This document shows, one piece after another, positions 19,341-28,149 of a stretch of DNA of 64,000 nt. The DNA comes from Deltaproteobacteria bacterium. Lineage in GTDB: Bacteria > Myxococcota_A > UBA9160 > UBA4427. Under the pieces are notes generated by a model, which worked only from the letters and a program-made list of their open reading frames with translations, was not told where the DNA came from and did no database searches. Location of the stretch: positions 42,634-106,633 of the forward strand of contig JAJDAN010000078.1 in the NCBI GenBank assembly GCA_029261855.1. The letters run 5' to 3'. The translations under genes and the position numbers were made by a program. Position 1 is the stretch's first letter. The number at the start of each line of letters is the position of its first letter.

Positions 19341-19487
19341 GGGGCGATTCTTGGGGAGCGGGTGGGGCGCGTCAAGCGTGTCCGCCCGGGACCGCGCGCC
19401 CTGGGACGGGACGTTCACCCCGCCGCCTCGTCGGCCCGCAGGCAGCGTCTGCGCTGCGGCACGGCGCTTGCTCTCCCGATTGTCGGG

Positions 19488-21281
19488 ATGCCCAAGCGAA
19501 TGCGAAGCGACGAGAGGCGACTGCGACGCGACGAGAGGCGGATGCGAAGTGACGAGAGGCGAATGCGAAGCGACGAGAGGCGATCGCGAAGCGACGAGCT
19601 CGTCGACCGGAAGCCGGCGTTGCGGTGCCATCCGCAGCAGCGGATACGGGCCGGGATCTGCGGCGCGTGCCTCGCGGTGTTCGCACTGGCCGCACCGGCC
19701 ATCGCTCGTGGACTCGACGCATCACTGCACGCCGGGGCCGTCGGCGACGGGTCGGCAGCATCTGCCGCAGCCATGACGTGGTCGGCACCGGCCTGGCGTT
19801 GGCGCCGGGTGGCGGTGAATGCGAGCGGCCAGGGGCAGGGCATCCTGGCGGTCGCGGTGGAGCCCCGGCCCGGCGCTCGCGTCGCGATCGGCGACCTCGA
19901 AGGCGTCTCCCTGGCGACGGCGGCGGGCCGCTTTCGCTTCGCGGCGCGCGTCCCTGGGGTCACGGACCTCGCCTTCGGTGCGGGGGGTGCGCTTTGGATC
20001 GCGTCCGCCGACGGTCTCTGGCGCCTGTCACCGGAGGGCCAGCTGTCGGACCGATCGCCATCGCCCGGCGAAGCCGCGCGCGTCATCCGGCGCGTCCTGG
20101 TGTTGGAAGGACTGGTAGTGGCGGCGACGGAGGTCGGCGCCTGGGTGTCCCGGGATGAACGCACGTGGACGCGTCTCGCAGACGGTCTGCCGCGCGCGCC
20201 GATCGCCGCAGCCGCGGGCCGCGCGGACGGGCTCTGGTTGTTGGTGGGTCGCGAGCTGTGGCGGACCACGCTTGTCGTCGACGGGTCGGGTCTTCGGTTG
20301 CGGGAAGCGCGCCGTGTCCCGATCCAGAGCGCACCGACGTCGGAGCTGCCGGTCGATCTCACGACGGAGATCCCCGGCGCCGAGATCGCCGTCCTCTATC
20401 CCCGGGCGCTCGCGGTTCGCGTCGGTCCGCAGAGCCCGTTCCGGATGCTGCGCCCGGTGTTGCCGCCGGGGGCGGTCGCGAGCCGGATCCGCCCGGGCGC
20501 CGAGCGGGTCTGGATCGCGACGGATCAGGGGCTCGTTGGCGCGCCGGGCTTTGCCGGGCCCTGGCGCCGGGCCGAGGCGCCCGCGGGCAGCGAGCCCGCG
20601 CGCGGGCTCGCGACCACGCCCGAACGCGACGGCCTGCTCGTCGCCGGCCCTTCGGGTCTGCTGCGCGGTGCGCCGGTGCTGCTGGCGCAGGCGGACCCGG
20701 CGGGCGGACCCCCGGAAGTGGCCCTCGTTCCCCTGCCGCGTGACCCGGACATCCGTGCCGTCCAGGCCGCGAGCCTCCAGTATCTCGACCTCGGTCCCGG
20801 CCGGATGCGCGCCCTGCGCGCGGGGCTCTCGAAGCGGGGCTGGCTTCCAGTCCTGAGCGTCCGGCTCGCCGCCGCGCGGGACAAGCGTTGGGGCGAGGAC
20901 CACGACCAGTCTTTCCTGTCCGGCGACACGCGGTTCCTGGTCGACCGCGACGAGGACAAGGCCCTCGATCTCGAAGCCTCACTCGTCATGACCTGGGATC
21001 TCGGCCAGCTCGCGTTCGACGAGGACGCAATCGACATCTCCCGGGAGCACCGGCTGATCGTCTCCCTGCGCGACAACGTGCTCGACGAGATCAACCAGCT
21101 GTACTTCGAACGGCGCGGGTTGCTCGAGCAGCTGCGCGCGGGCAGGGCCGACGCGGACGTGCAGGGCATCAGCTTGCGCGCAGCGGAGCTCGGCGCGGGC
21201 CTCGACGCCTGGACCGGAGGCTGGTTCTCCGCGACATCCACTCACCCCTCCCACGGGCTCGACCCGGAGGAACGACCATGA
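19488..21281 (+). CDS. Secreted propeller-like protein with N-terminal heptapeptide repeats
   Basis: From the ATG at 19488 a 597-residue product is read. It begins with five MRSDERR-like heptads coded by a 21-bp tandem repeat, then a signal-peptide-like segment (ICGACLAVFALAAPAIARG, about 58-76). The body has recurring strands ending in DGLWRL, VGAWVS, DQGLVGA and SGLLRG, like the blades of ligand-binding beta-propellers. A different C-terminal domain follows, with a strand-rich DLEASLVMTWDLGQLAFDE stretch. A signal peptide after 45 charged residues is odd, so a TTG at 19620 (MRCHPQQRIRAG) may be the true start. Its stop overlaps the next start. Function unknown. Confidence 0.65.
   Translation: MPKRMRSDERRLRRDERRMRSDERRMRSDERRSRSDELVDRKPALRCHPQQRIRAGICGACLAVFALAAPAIARGLDASLHAGAVGDGSAASAAAMTWSAPAWRWRRVAVNASGQGQGILAVAVEPRPGARVAIGDLEGVSLATAAGRFRFAARVPGVTDLAFGAGGALWIASADGLWRLSPEGQLSDRSPSPGEAARVIRRVLVLEGLVVAATEVGAWVSRDERTWTRLADGLPRAPIAAAAGRADGLWLLVGRELWRTTLVVDGSGLRLREARRVPIQSAPTSELPVDLTTEIPGAEIAVLYPRALAVRVGPQSPFRMLRPVLPPGAVASRIRPGAERVWIATDQGLVGAPGFAGPWRRAEAPAGSEPARGLATTPERDGLLVAGPSGLLRGAPVLLAQADPAGGPPEVALVPLPRDPDIRAVQAASLQYLDLGPGRMRALRAGLSKRGWLPVLSVRLAAARDKRWGEDHDQSFLSGDTRFLVDRDEDKALDLEASLVMTWDLGQLAFDEDAIDISREHRLIVSLRDNVLDEINQLYFERRGLLEQLRAGRADADVQGISLRAAELGAGLDAWTGGWFSATSTHPSHGLDPEERP
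19497..19601. repeat. 21-bp tandem repeat, five units
   Basis: Five units of 21 bp in register at 19497, 19518, 19539, 19560 and 19581, sharing GCGAAGCGACGAGAGG with one to four changes each. In the plus frame each unit encodes a MRSDERR-like heptad. Related GACGAGCGGCG units recur at about 19258-19320 inside the divergent lipoprotein gene. Confidence 0.9.
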
Positions 21282-21979
21282 CGACGCTTCGCCTCTCTTC
21301 CCTCCCCTCGCTTCGCCTCCCCCTTTCTCTCTTCCTTGCCGTCCTCTTGACGGCTGTTGCCGGGGTGTCCGCGAGCCCTGCTCGCGCGCTTCCGCTGATC
21401 TCGGAAATCTTCTACGACGCGGTCGGCGGCGACGACGGGCAGTCCTTCGTCGAGCTCTACGGCGCGCCGGGCACCCCGCTCGACGGGCTCGTGCTCGAGG
21501 GCATCAACGGAGCGAATGGCGACGTCACCGTGACCATCGACCTCACGGGCACGATCCCCGCCGACGGCCTGTTCCTGCTTGCCGACCAGGCGAGCGGGGG
21601 CGGGACGTCGGTGGTCGGCGCCGACGCTCTTGCGAACTTCGACTTCCAGAACGGCCCGGATTCGGTGGTGCTGCGCGACGCCACGAGCGTGATCGACGCG
21701 GTCGGATACGGGGTGTTCGGCGCCGCGGACATCTTCGCCGGGGAGGGCGCTGCGGCAGAGGACGGGCCCGCTGGCAGCAGCCTGGCCCGCTGGTTCGCCG
21801 ACGTCGACAGCGACGACAACGCCCTCGACTTCGTCGTGCTCGAGCAGCCGACTCCCGGCACCGCACCGTTCTCGGTGCCGGAGCCGTCCACCGGGTTCCT
21901 GATGGCGTCGGCGTTGCTGGCCGTGGTTGCGACCCGCCGCCGGGGCTCTATCGACTTCGCCAACCACCGGTTCGAGTAG
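21278..21979 (+). CDS. PEP-CTERM protein with lamin-tail-like domain
   Basis: A 233-residue exported protein. A signal peptide (about residues 1-38, ending SPARA) is followed by a lamin-tail-type domain beginning LISEIFYDAVGGDDGQSFVE. The C-terminus has the full PEP-CTERM signal: VPEPS, a hydrophobic helix and RRR, marking it for processing by an exosortase and export to the surface. The ATG at 21278 has GGAGG 7 nt upstream and overlaps the stop of the propeller protein, so the two are coupled. No exosortase is in this window. Confidence 0.88.
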   Translation: MTTLRLSSLPSLRLPLSLFLAVLLTAVAGVSASPARALPLISEIFYDAVGGDDGQSFVELYGAPGTPLDGLVLEGINGANGDVTVTIDLTGTIPADGLFLLADQASGGGTSVVGADALANFDFQNGPDSVVLRDATSVIDAVGYGVFGAADIFAGEGAAAEDGPAGSSLARWFADVDSDDNALDFVVLEQPTPGTAPFSVPEPSTGFLMASALLAVVATRRRGSIDFANHRFE

Positions 21980-22175
21980 TCCGAGCCCCCGCGGGTAGCC
22001 CCGCTGAGGTTCAGGTGTCCACCCGATCTCCCGATATCCAGCACGTGGGGTGCCTCCCCGTCGCACGCGACCCGTGCGTTCGGGTGGGCATGTCGAGGAT
22101 TGCTTATAGACTGGGGCGCGCCGGCGTCAGGCGTCGGCGTCGCTTCGGGTCTGGGTTGGGGGGACGAGTTCCGAG

Positions 22176-22703
22176 ATGCTCTCGGGCTTCAATAACAACT
22201 ACCGCTACCGCGGGGTGCTGTTCCACGTCCAGACCGAGGACAGCGGGATTTCCAACCCTCACGTCATCACGCATCTCTTCTACGGTGGCAACATTCTGGC
22301 GTCCCAGAAGCTCGACTACTCGGACAAGCTGGAGTCACCGGATCTCGAGGGCGTGGTGCGCGAGCTGATGGAGACCCAGCACAAGGCCATGCTCAAGCGG
22401 CTCCAGCGCGGCTTGCACGACTCCGTGATCCTCGAACGCCTCGGCCCGGATGCGTTTTCCGAGGCACCCCTCGAAGAGAAGAGCGACACCGACGCGGCAC
22501 TGGTCGGCCCCGAAGACGCCAACGACACCGATACGGCGGCCCGACTCGATCCCGCGCCAGTCGCCGCCACTCCAGCGGCTCCGGCTGCGGAACGCGGCAA
22601 TCGGGGCTTCGGAGAAGGGGTCGTGTCGCAGAAGCCTCTCGACGAGGTCGTCCTCGAGTATCTCGTGGAGAACGCGCGCAAGCGAAAGCGCCGGAGCCAG
22701 TGA
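22176..22703 (+). CDS. Conserved hypothetical protein upstream of ftsE
   Basis: A 175-residue protein. The first about 75 residues (NNYRYRGVLFHVQTEDSG, then HVITHLFYGGNILASQK) form a domain I recall as conserved in deltaproteobacteria without a known function. A disordered Ala/Pro/Asp-rich middle and a basic helical tail (ENARKRKRRSQ) follow. There is no signal peptide. It ends 7 nt before ftsE, so it is probably cotranscribed. A TATAGA at 22105-22110 could be a -10 element but lacks a good -35. Confidence 0.75.
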   Translation: MLSGFNNNYRYRGVLFHVQTEDSGISNPHVITHLFYGGNILASQKLDYSDKLESPDLEGVVRELMETQHKAMLKRLQRGLHDSVILERLGPDAFSEAPLEEKSDTDAALVGPEDANDTDTAARLDPAPVAATPAAPAAERGNRGFGEGVVSQKPLDEVVLEYLVENARKRKRRSQ

Positions 22704-22710
22704 GCTGCCC

Positions 22711-23439
22711 GTGAGCGGCTGGGAGCGACACGCGTCCTCCGGGGCCTTCGGGGACGGCGCGGTTCGCACCTATCACGTCTCGAAGTCGTACATCGCCGGG
22801 ACCTTCGCGCTCCACGACCTGACACTCGAAGTCAAGAAGGGCGAGTTCGTCTTCCTGACCGGTTCGAGCGGCGCCGGCAAGACGACCTTGCTGAAGCTGT
22901 TGTTCGCGGCGGAGCGGCCGAGCGAGGGGCAGATCCTGGTGCTCGGACGCAATATCGCCCGGCTGCGCGAGTCGGCGATCCCCGCGTTGCGACGGCGCAT
23001 CGGGGTCGTGTTTCAGGACTTCAAGCTCCTGAACCGGCTCACCATCGAGGACAACGTGGCGGTCTCGCTCGAGGTCGTGGGTACGCCGCGCCGGGAGGCC
23101 CGCGCCCGGGCGTTCCGGCTGCTCAAGCAGGTGGGCCTGCAGCATCGCCGCTACCACCATCCGCTGTCGCTTTCCGGTGGAGAGCAGCAGCGCGTCGCCA
23201 TCGCCCGGGCCCTGGTCAACGAGCCCGAGATCCTGCTGGCCGACGAGCCTACGGGCAACCTCGACCCGGAGCTGACCATCGAGATCATGGATCTGATCTC
23301 GAGTGCGTCGACCCGGGGCACCACCGTCATCGTCGCCACCCATGACCACAACGTCCTCGAGCGCTACGGGAAGCGGACGATCCACCTGGAAGGGGGGCGT
23401 CTCGCGGAGGACACGCCGGCAACCGGGGCCGAGCCGTGA
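22711..23439 (+). CDS. ftsE: FtsE, cell-division ABC ATPase
   Basis: A 242-residue ABC ATPase: Walker A GSSGAGKTT, signature LSGGEQQRVAIARAL, Walker B ILLADEPTGNLD and switch His ATHDH. The FQDFKLL Q-loop is typical of FtsE. With FtsX it controls septal peptidoglycan hydrolysis through EnvC-type proteins. The GTG at 22711 is the likely start, giving a short leader before the ABC domain. Its stop overlaps the ftsX start. Confidence 0.95.
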   Translation: MSGWERHASSGAFGDGAVRTYHVSKSYIAGTFALHDLTLEVKKGEFVFLTGSSGAGKTTLLKLLFAAERPSEGQILVLGRNIARLRESAIPALRRRIGVVFQDFKLLNRLTIEDNVAVSLEVVGTPRREARARAFRLLKQVGLQHRRYHHPLSLSGGEQQRVAIARALVNEPEILLADEPTGNLDPELTIEIMDLISSASTRGTTVIVATHDHNVLERYGKRTIHLEGGRLAEDTPATGAEP

Positions 23440-24341
23440 AGCGGTTCGGGGCGATCCTGCTCAGTCTCGTCCGGTCGGGGTTTCGGGGCCTGCAGTCGAG
23501 CCCGGTCACGAGCGCGGTCGCGGTGCTGACGATCTCCGTTGCGTTGGTGCTCGGGGGAGGCTTCGCGTTGCTCGTCAGCAACATGGGCGGCGTGCTCGAG
23601 CGCTTCGGCGAAGAGCTCCAGGTCGTCGCCTACCTCGAAGACGGCCTCGAGCCCGACGAGGCGCGCGCGCTCGCTGACAGCGTCCGCACCGTCGAGGGCG
23701 TGGCTGCCGTCGCGTTGGTGACCAAGGACGAGGCGCTGCGCCGCTTCCGCGAGACGACCGGTGGTGGCGCGCTGCTCGAAGGACTCGATCAGAATCCGCT
23801 GCCCGCATCCGTCGAGGTGCGCCTGATCGAGGCGCGTCGAACGCCCGAGGGCCTGGCGGTGGTGGTGTCGGCCTTGTCGGGCCTTCCCGGCGTCAGCGAG
23901 CTGGCCCACGGACAGGAATGGGTCGAGGGCTACGCGCGCTTCGTTGCCCTCGTCCGCACGACGGCGGTCGGGCTGGGGATCGTGCTCGGCATCGCCGCGC
24001 TGATGATCGTCGCCAATACGATTCGGCTCGCCGTGTACGCGCGCGAGGACGAGATCGAGATCATGGCGCTCGTGGGAGCGAGCCGTTCGTTCGTCCGCAT
24101 CCCCTTCCTCATCGAGGGCACGGTGCAGGGTGCGGTCGGCGGGGGGCTGGCGCTGCTGCTGCTCTACACCGGCTACCTGCTCGCCCTGCCGCAGCTCGAG
24201 TACGGGCTCGAGCTGGTGCTCGGCAACGTCACGCCGCACTTCTTCGGAGCGTCGGGTGCCTTGACGGTGGTGGCGGCGGGCAGCGGACTCGGTCTGCTCG
24301 GGTCGGCCACGGCGCTGGTCGGCGCGCGGTCGGGCTCGTGA
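23436..24341 (+). CDS. ftsX: FtsX, cell-division membrane protein
   Basis: A 301-residue protein with the FtsX layout: TM1 at about 25-50, a periplasmic domain (about 55-165), then three membrane segments (about 170-195, 225-250, 270-295) and the conserved EDEIEIMALVGAS cytoplasmic loop. It anchors FtsE and relays its ATPase cycle to the EnvC-like protein encoded next. The GTG start overlaps the ftsE stop and its stop overlaps the next start. Confidence 0.94.
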   Translation: MKRFGAILLSLVRSGFRGLQSSPVTSAVAVLTISVALVLGGGFALLVSNMGGVLERFGEELQVVAYLEDGLEPDEARALADSVRTVEGVAAVALVTKDEALRRFRETTGGGALLEGLDQNPLPASVEVRLIEARRTPEGLAVVVSALSGLPGVSELAHGQEWVEGYARFVALVRTTAVGLGIVLGIAALMIVANTIRLAVYAREDEIEIMALVGASRSFVRIPFLIEGTVQGAVGGGLALLLLYTGYLLALPQLEYGLELVLGNVTPHFFGASGALTVVAAGSGLGLLGSATALVGARSGS

Positions 24342-25513
24342 CGCGCTCCTTTCGGACGAGCTGCTGCGGTCTCGCTGTCGTGTGCGCCTTGTTCGTCGCG
24401 CCGTGGGTACAGGGCGCCGACGAGACCGATCTGGATGCCTTGCGAGACGCCATCGTCGAGAGTCGGGAACGCGTCGGTGGCCATGAGCGCGAGGAGCGCG
24501 CGCTGCTTCAGCAGCTCGAGGAGAGCGACCGATTGTCGGCGATCCTGACGGAGCAGGTCGCGCGTGCACGAGAGGCAGCGCGCGAATCTCGCGACCGCGC
24601 GGCACAGTTCGAGCGCGAGCGTCTTCGGGCGAGTCAGCGCCTCGAACAGACCCGGGAGGCAATGTCCCGGCGCGTCGTCGCGCTGTACAAGGCGGGCGAG
24701 GTCGGTCCGGTGCGTTTCCTGTTCGCTTCGCGAACCGTGCCCGAAATGTTGACCCGTGCTTCGGCCCTGCAGACGCTGGTCCGCTACGACGCCGAGCTCG
24801 TGGACCGGCACCGGATCGAGCTTGCCGTCTTCGAGCGTCTCGAGCACGAGGCGCGCCTGGCGGCGAAGGTTCGCGATGAGAAGGCCAACGAGCTGCAGAC
24901 GCGTTCCGCCGAGCTCGTCGCGGAGCGTCGTCTGCGGCGGAATCTGCTGGTGCGGGTACGGGACGACCGCACCCAGGAGCGCGCCCTGCTGGTCGAACTC
25001 GAGAAGGCCGCGAGGGCCCTCGAAGAAACCATCGAGGCACTGGGGGACGCGCCGGACGGCGTTGCCGGGTCTGCCGACGGACAGGGCTTCGGCGAACGCC
25101 GGGGTCGGCTCGCAGCGCCGCTATCCGCGCGCATCCAGCTGCCCTTCGGAAAGGTCGTCGACGCCGAGTTCCAGACGGCGGTGTTCCGCAAGGGCGTCGA
25201 GTTCGAAGCGGTGGGCGGGGAATCCGTGCGTGCCGTCGCACCAGGCGTCGTTCGCTTTGCGGGTTGGTTCCGCGGCTACGGCCGGCTGGTGATCGTGGAT
25301 CAAGGCGACGACTATTTCACGGTTCTCGGGCACCTGGCGGACATCTTCGTCGACGTCGGGAATGCCGTCGAAGCCGGTGACATGCTGGGGTCGGTGGGAG
25401 ACACGGGCTCGCTGTCGGGACCGAGTCTCTACTTCGAGATCCGCAAGGGCAGCGACCCCCTCGACCCGGGCGAATGGCTGGCTCCCGACCACGCAGTCGC
25501 GTCCCAGCAGTAG
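24338..25513 (+). CDS. envC: EnvC-like coiled-coil protein with degenerate LytM/M23 domain
   Basis: A 391-residue exported protein: signal peptide (about 1-30), long coiled coil (about 35-240) and a C-terminal LytM domain (about 265-385). The catalytic HxH of M23 peptidases is replaced by S363-L-Y365 in GPSLYFEIRKG, as in EnvC, which activates amidases instead of cutting peptidoglycan. Thus it is probably a non-catalytic activator driven by FtsEX. The GTG at 24338 overlaps the ftsX stop. Its partner amidase is not in the window. Confidence 0.9.
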   Translation: MTRSFRTSCCGLAVVCALFVAPWVQGADETDLDALRDAIVESRERVGGHEREERALLQQLEESDRLSAILTEQVARAREAARESRDRAAQFERERLRASQRLEQTREAMSRRVVALYKAGEVGPVRFLFASRTVPEMLTRASALQTLVRYDAELVDRHRIELAVFERLEHEARLAAKVRDEKANELQTRSAELVAERRLRRNLLVRVRDDRTQERALLVELEKAARALEETIEALGDAPDGVAGSADGQGFGERRGRLAAPLSARIQLPFGKVVDAEFQTAVFRKGVEFEAVGGESVRAVAPGVVRFAGWFRGYGRLVIVDQGDDYFTVLGHLADIFVDVGNAVEAGDMLGSVGDTGSLSGPSLYFEIRKGSDPLDPGEWLAPDHAVASQQ

Positions 25514-25560
25514 ACGCCCTGCTAAGCTCCGCTTCTTTCCAGCGAGGAGTCCTCGAGCCA

Positions 25561-27054
25561 ATGCCCCGCATCGACCCGCAAACCCGGCGGCCGCTGTTTC
25601 TTGCCCGCCTGGCGGGCAGCTGTTTCACACTCGCGCTCGTGGTCGGCCTCGCCGTCGCGCCGATCGCCGCTTCCGAGGCCGCCGAGGAGGCCCAGGCGAA
25701 TCCCGCCGAATCCAAGGCGGATGACGCTGCCGATGCTCAGCGATACGAGGACCTGAGCCTGTTCACGCACGTGCTGTCGCTCGTGCGCGCCAGCTACGTC
25801 GAGCCGGTGGACGAGCACCTGCTGTTGCGGGGCGCCGTCCGCGGCCTCGTGCAGGAACTCGACCCGCACTCGTCGTTCATGGACATCGACGCCTACACCG
25901 AGATGCAGGTGGACACCCGGGGTGAGTTTCATGGACTCGGGATCGAGATCACCAAGAACCAGGACGAGGCCATCGAGGTCGTTGCACCCATCGACGGCAC
26001 ACCGGCTTCGCGGGCCGGCATCCAGGCCCGGGACCGCATCGTTTCGATCTGTCCCACCGAGCGGCCGGAGGACTGGACCGAAGACTGTCGTCCCACCCAG
26101 GACATGTCGCTGTTCGAAGCCGTGTCGCTGATGCGCGGTCGCAAGGACACCGAGATCACCATCTACATCTTTCGCGAGGGATTCGACGTTCCCAAGCCGT
26201 TCACGATCCGGCGGGACGTGGTGAAGGTGGCGTCGGTGGAGGGCAAGCAGCTCGAGGACGACATCGGGTACGTGCGGATCCGGTCGTTCCAGGAGAACAC
26301 CGCGAACGAGCTGCGCGCCGAGCTGGACGGCTTGCGAGCCGAGTCGGGCGGGAAGCCCGCCGGTCTGCTGCTCGACCTCCGCGACAATCCCGGTGGGCTC
26401 CTCGACCAGGCGGTCCAGGTCGCGGACGAATGGCTGAGCGACGGGCTGATCGTCTACACCCAGGGTCGCGACGATTCCCAGCGCCAGGATTACCCGGCGC
26501 GTTCCGACCGCGGCCGCAACGGCTATCCGATCGTGGTGCTCGTCAACGCCGGCAGCGCCAGCGCTTCGGAGATCGTCGCGGGCGCCCTGCAAGACCACAA
26601 GCGCGCGTTGGTGCTGGGCGTGAACACCTTCGGCAAGGGCTCGGTGCAGACCGTGTTCCCGCTCGAGGACGGATCCGCGCTGCGGCTGACGACGGCCCTG
26701 TACTACACGCCCCTGGGCCGGTCGATCCAGGAAGTGGGCATCGCCCCGGACATCATCGTGCAGGCCGCGGAGTCTCCGGTGGTTGCCAGCCGCCGCCGGG
26801 TGCGAGAGCGCGATCTGCAGGGACACTTCACCCACGACGAGGCGGATCCCGACGCTGCGGCTGCGGGCGAAGAGGAGGGCGCAGAGGACGCGAGCGTCGA
26901 GGCCGCCGCCCGGCCGGACGTCCAGCTGTCCCGGGCCGTGGAGGTCCTGAAGAGCTGGAGCTACTTCGATCGCCTGAGCGGTGGAGCCCCTATCGCCTCG
27001 GGTGCGGCCTCGGGCGCGGCTTCCGCCCTCCCGGACGACGCTCCGGGCGAGTAG
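25561..27054 (+). CDS. C-terminal processing serine protease (S41/CtpA family)
   Basis: A 497-residue periplasmic protease: signal peptide (about 1-40), PDZ domain (about 95-190, GLGIEI start), S41 catalytic domain (about 200-400). The catalytic Ser-Lys pair is S334 in NAGSASASEI and K359 in NTFGKGS, the 25-residue spacing seen in Prc and CtpA. A disordered acidic tail follows. ATG 25561 has GAGGAG upstream. Placement after an EnvC-like gene is common and suggests it trims envelope proteins linked to peptidoglycan hydrolysis; the target is unknown. Confidence 0.93.
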   Translation: MPRIDPQTRRPLFLARLAGSCFTLALVVGLAVAPIAASEAAEEAQANPAESKADDAADAQRYEDLSLFTHVLSLVRASYVEPVDEHLLLRGAVRGLVQELDPHSSFMDIDAYTEMQVDTRGEFHGLGIEITKNQDEAIEVVAPIDGTPASRAGIQARDRIVSICPTERPEDWTEDCRPTQDMSLFEAVSLMRGRKDTEITIYIFREGFDVPKPFTIRRDVVKVASVEGKQLEDDIGYVRIRSFQENTANELRAELDGLRAESGGKPAGLLLDLRDNPGGLLDQAVQVADEWLSDGLIVYTQGRDDSQRQDYPARSDRGRNGYPIVVLVNAGSASASEIVAGALQDHKRALVLGVNTFGKGSVQTVFPLEDGSALRLTTALYYTPLGRSIQEVGIAPDIIVQAAESPVVASRRRVRERDLQGHFTHDEADPDAAAAGEEEGAEDASVEAAARPDVQLSRAVEVLKSWSYFDRLSGGAPIASGAASGAASALPDDAPGE

Positions 27055-27057
27055 GCC

Positions 27058-28149
27058 TTGCCGGCTCCCGTCGGGCGCGACTTCGAGAAGACCCGGCGCG
27101 AGCTTGCCGGGTGGCTGCCCGCGCGTCTCGCGCAGGAATTCGGCGAGGTGCGGGACGTCGAGGTCGGAGAGCTGTCCGGCCCCGAAGCGACGGGCTTCTC
27201 GAGCGACACGCTGATGTTCGACGTCCGCTGGCGGGGTGACGGTCCCCAGTCCCTCGGGTTGGTGGCGCGCATCCGCCCGAGCCGGATGTTCCTGTTTCCC
27301 GAATACGACCTCGACGCGCAATTCGGCATCCTGCACGCGCTCGAATCGACGGAGATCCCGGTCCCGAAGGCCTGGTGGCAGGAGACGACCGGCGACGTGA
27401 TCGGCGCGCCGTTCTACATCATGGAGCGCCGGGTCGGCCGCGCGCCCGCCGACAACCCGCCCTACAACGCGGCCGGCTGGGTGACGGAGCTCGGCCCCGC
27501 GGACCGCGCAGCCATGTGGCGCGCCTATCTGGACGTGCTCGCGGGCCTGCGAAGTCTCGATCCCGAGGCGCTCGGACTCGGATTCCTCGCGAAACCCGAG
27601 CTCGGCGAAACGCCCATCGAGCAGGAGCTCGCCTACTACGAGAACTATCTCGAGTGGATCTTCGCCGGGCGCGTGCACCCGACGGTTTCCGTTTCCCTGC
27701 CGTGGCTGCGGGCGAACATGCCGAAGCCTGTCTCGTCGCCCCGTCTCTGTTGGGGGGACGCGCGCATCGGCAACATGCTGTTCCGCGACAACGCCTGCGT
27801 GGCGGTTCTCGACTGGGAGATGGCCCGGCTCGGCGACCCGATGATGGACCTCGGTTGGGGGCTCTTCCTCGATCGCTATCACAGCGAGGGCAACGGCATC
27901 GCGCGGCTACCCGGCTTCCCGACGCGCGAGCAGACCATCGCCCTGTACGAGCAGATCGTCGACGAACCCGTGAACGACATCGAATACTACGAGGTGCTGG
28001 CGGGGATGCGCTTCTCGGTGATCCTGACCCGGCTCGGTCAGCAGCTGATGGAGCAGGAGTTCTTGCCACCGGACAGCGACTTCGAGACCAACAATCCCGT
28101 GTCGAACCTGCACGCGAGGCAGCTCGAGGAAGTGGGGATCGGCTCGTGA
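27058..28149 (+). CDS. APH/ACAD10-like phosphotransferase family protein
   Basis: A 363-residue protein of the aminoglycoside-phosphotransferase fold. The catalytic loop reads LCWGDARIGNMLF (HGD of the family is WGD) and the metal-binding motif VLDWEMARLGDP is intact. The closest style is the ACAD10-type family, often linked to acyl-CoA metabolism, not antibiotic resistance. The likely start is TTG at 27058, three nt after the protease stop; no ATG lies nearby. The stop overlaps xseA (GTGA). Substrate unknown. Confidence 0.82.
   Translation: MPAPVGRDFEKTRRELAGWLPARLAQEFGEVRDVEVGELSGPEATGFSSDTLMFDVRWRGDGPQSLGLVARIRPSRMFLFPEYDLDAQFGILHALESTEIPVPKAWWQETTGDVIGAPFYIMERRVGRAPADNPPYNAAGWVTELGPADRAAMWRAYLDVLAGLRSLDPEALGLGFLAKPELGETPIEQELAYYENYLEWIFAGRVHPTVSVSLPWLRANMPKPVSSPRLCWGDARIGNMLFRDNACVAVLDWEMARLGDPMMDLGWGLFLDRYHSEGNGIARLPGFPTREQTIALYEQIVDEPVNDIEYYEVLAGMRFSVILTRLGQQLMEQEFLPPDSDFETNNPVSNLHARQLEEVGIGS

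Noticed and set aside
19497..19601. Five repeats considered as a CRISPR array.
   Set aside because: The units are directly adjacent with no spacers, only 21 bp, diverged, and encode heptads.
25522..27882. A long minus-strand open frame opposite the processing protease and APH-like gene.
   Set aside because: Both opposite genes have clear catalytic motifs; this frame has none and is a GC-rich shadow.
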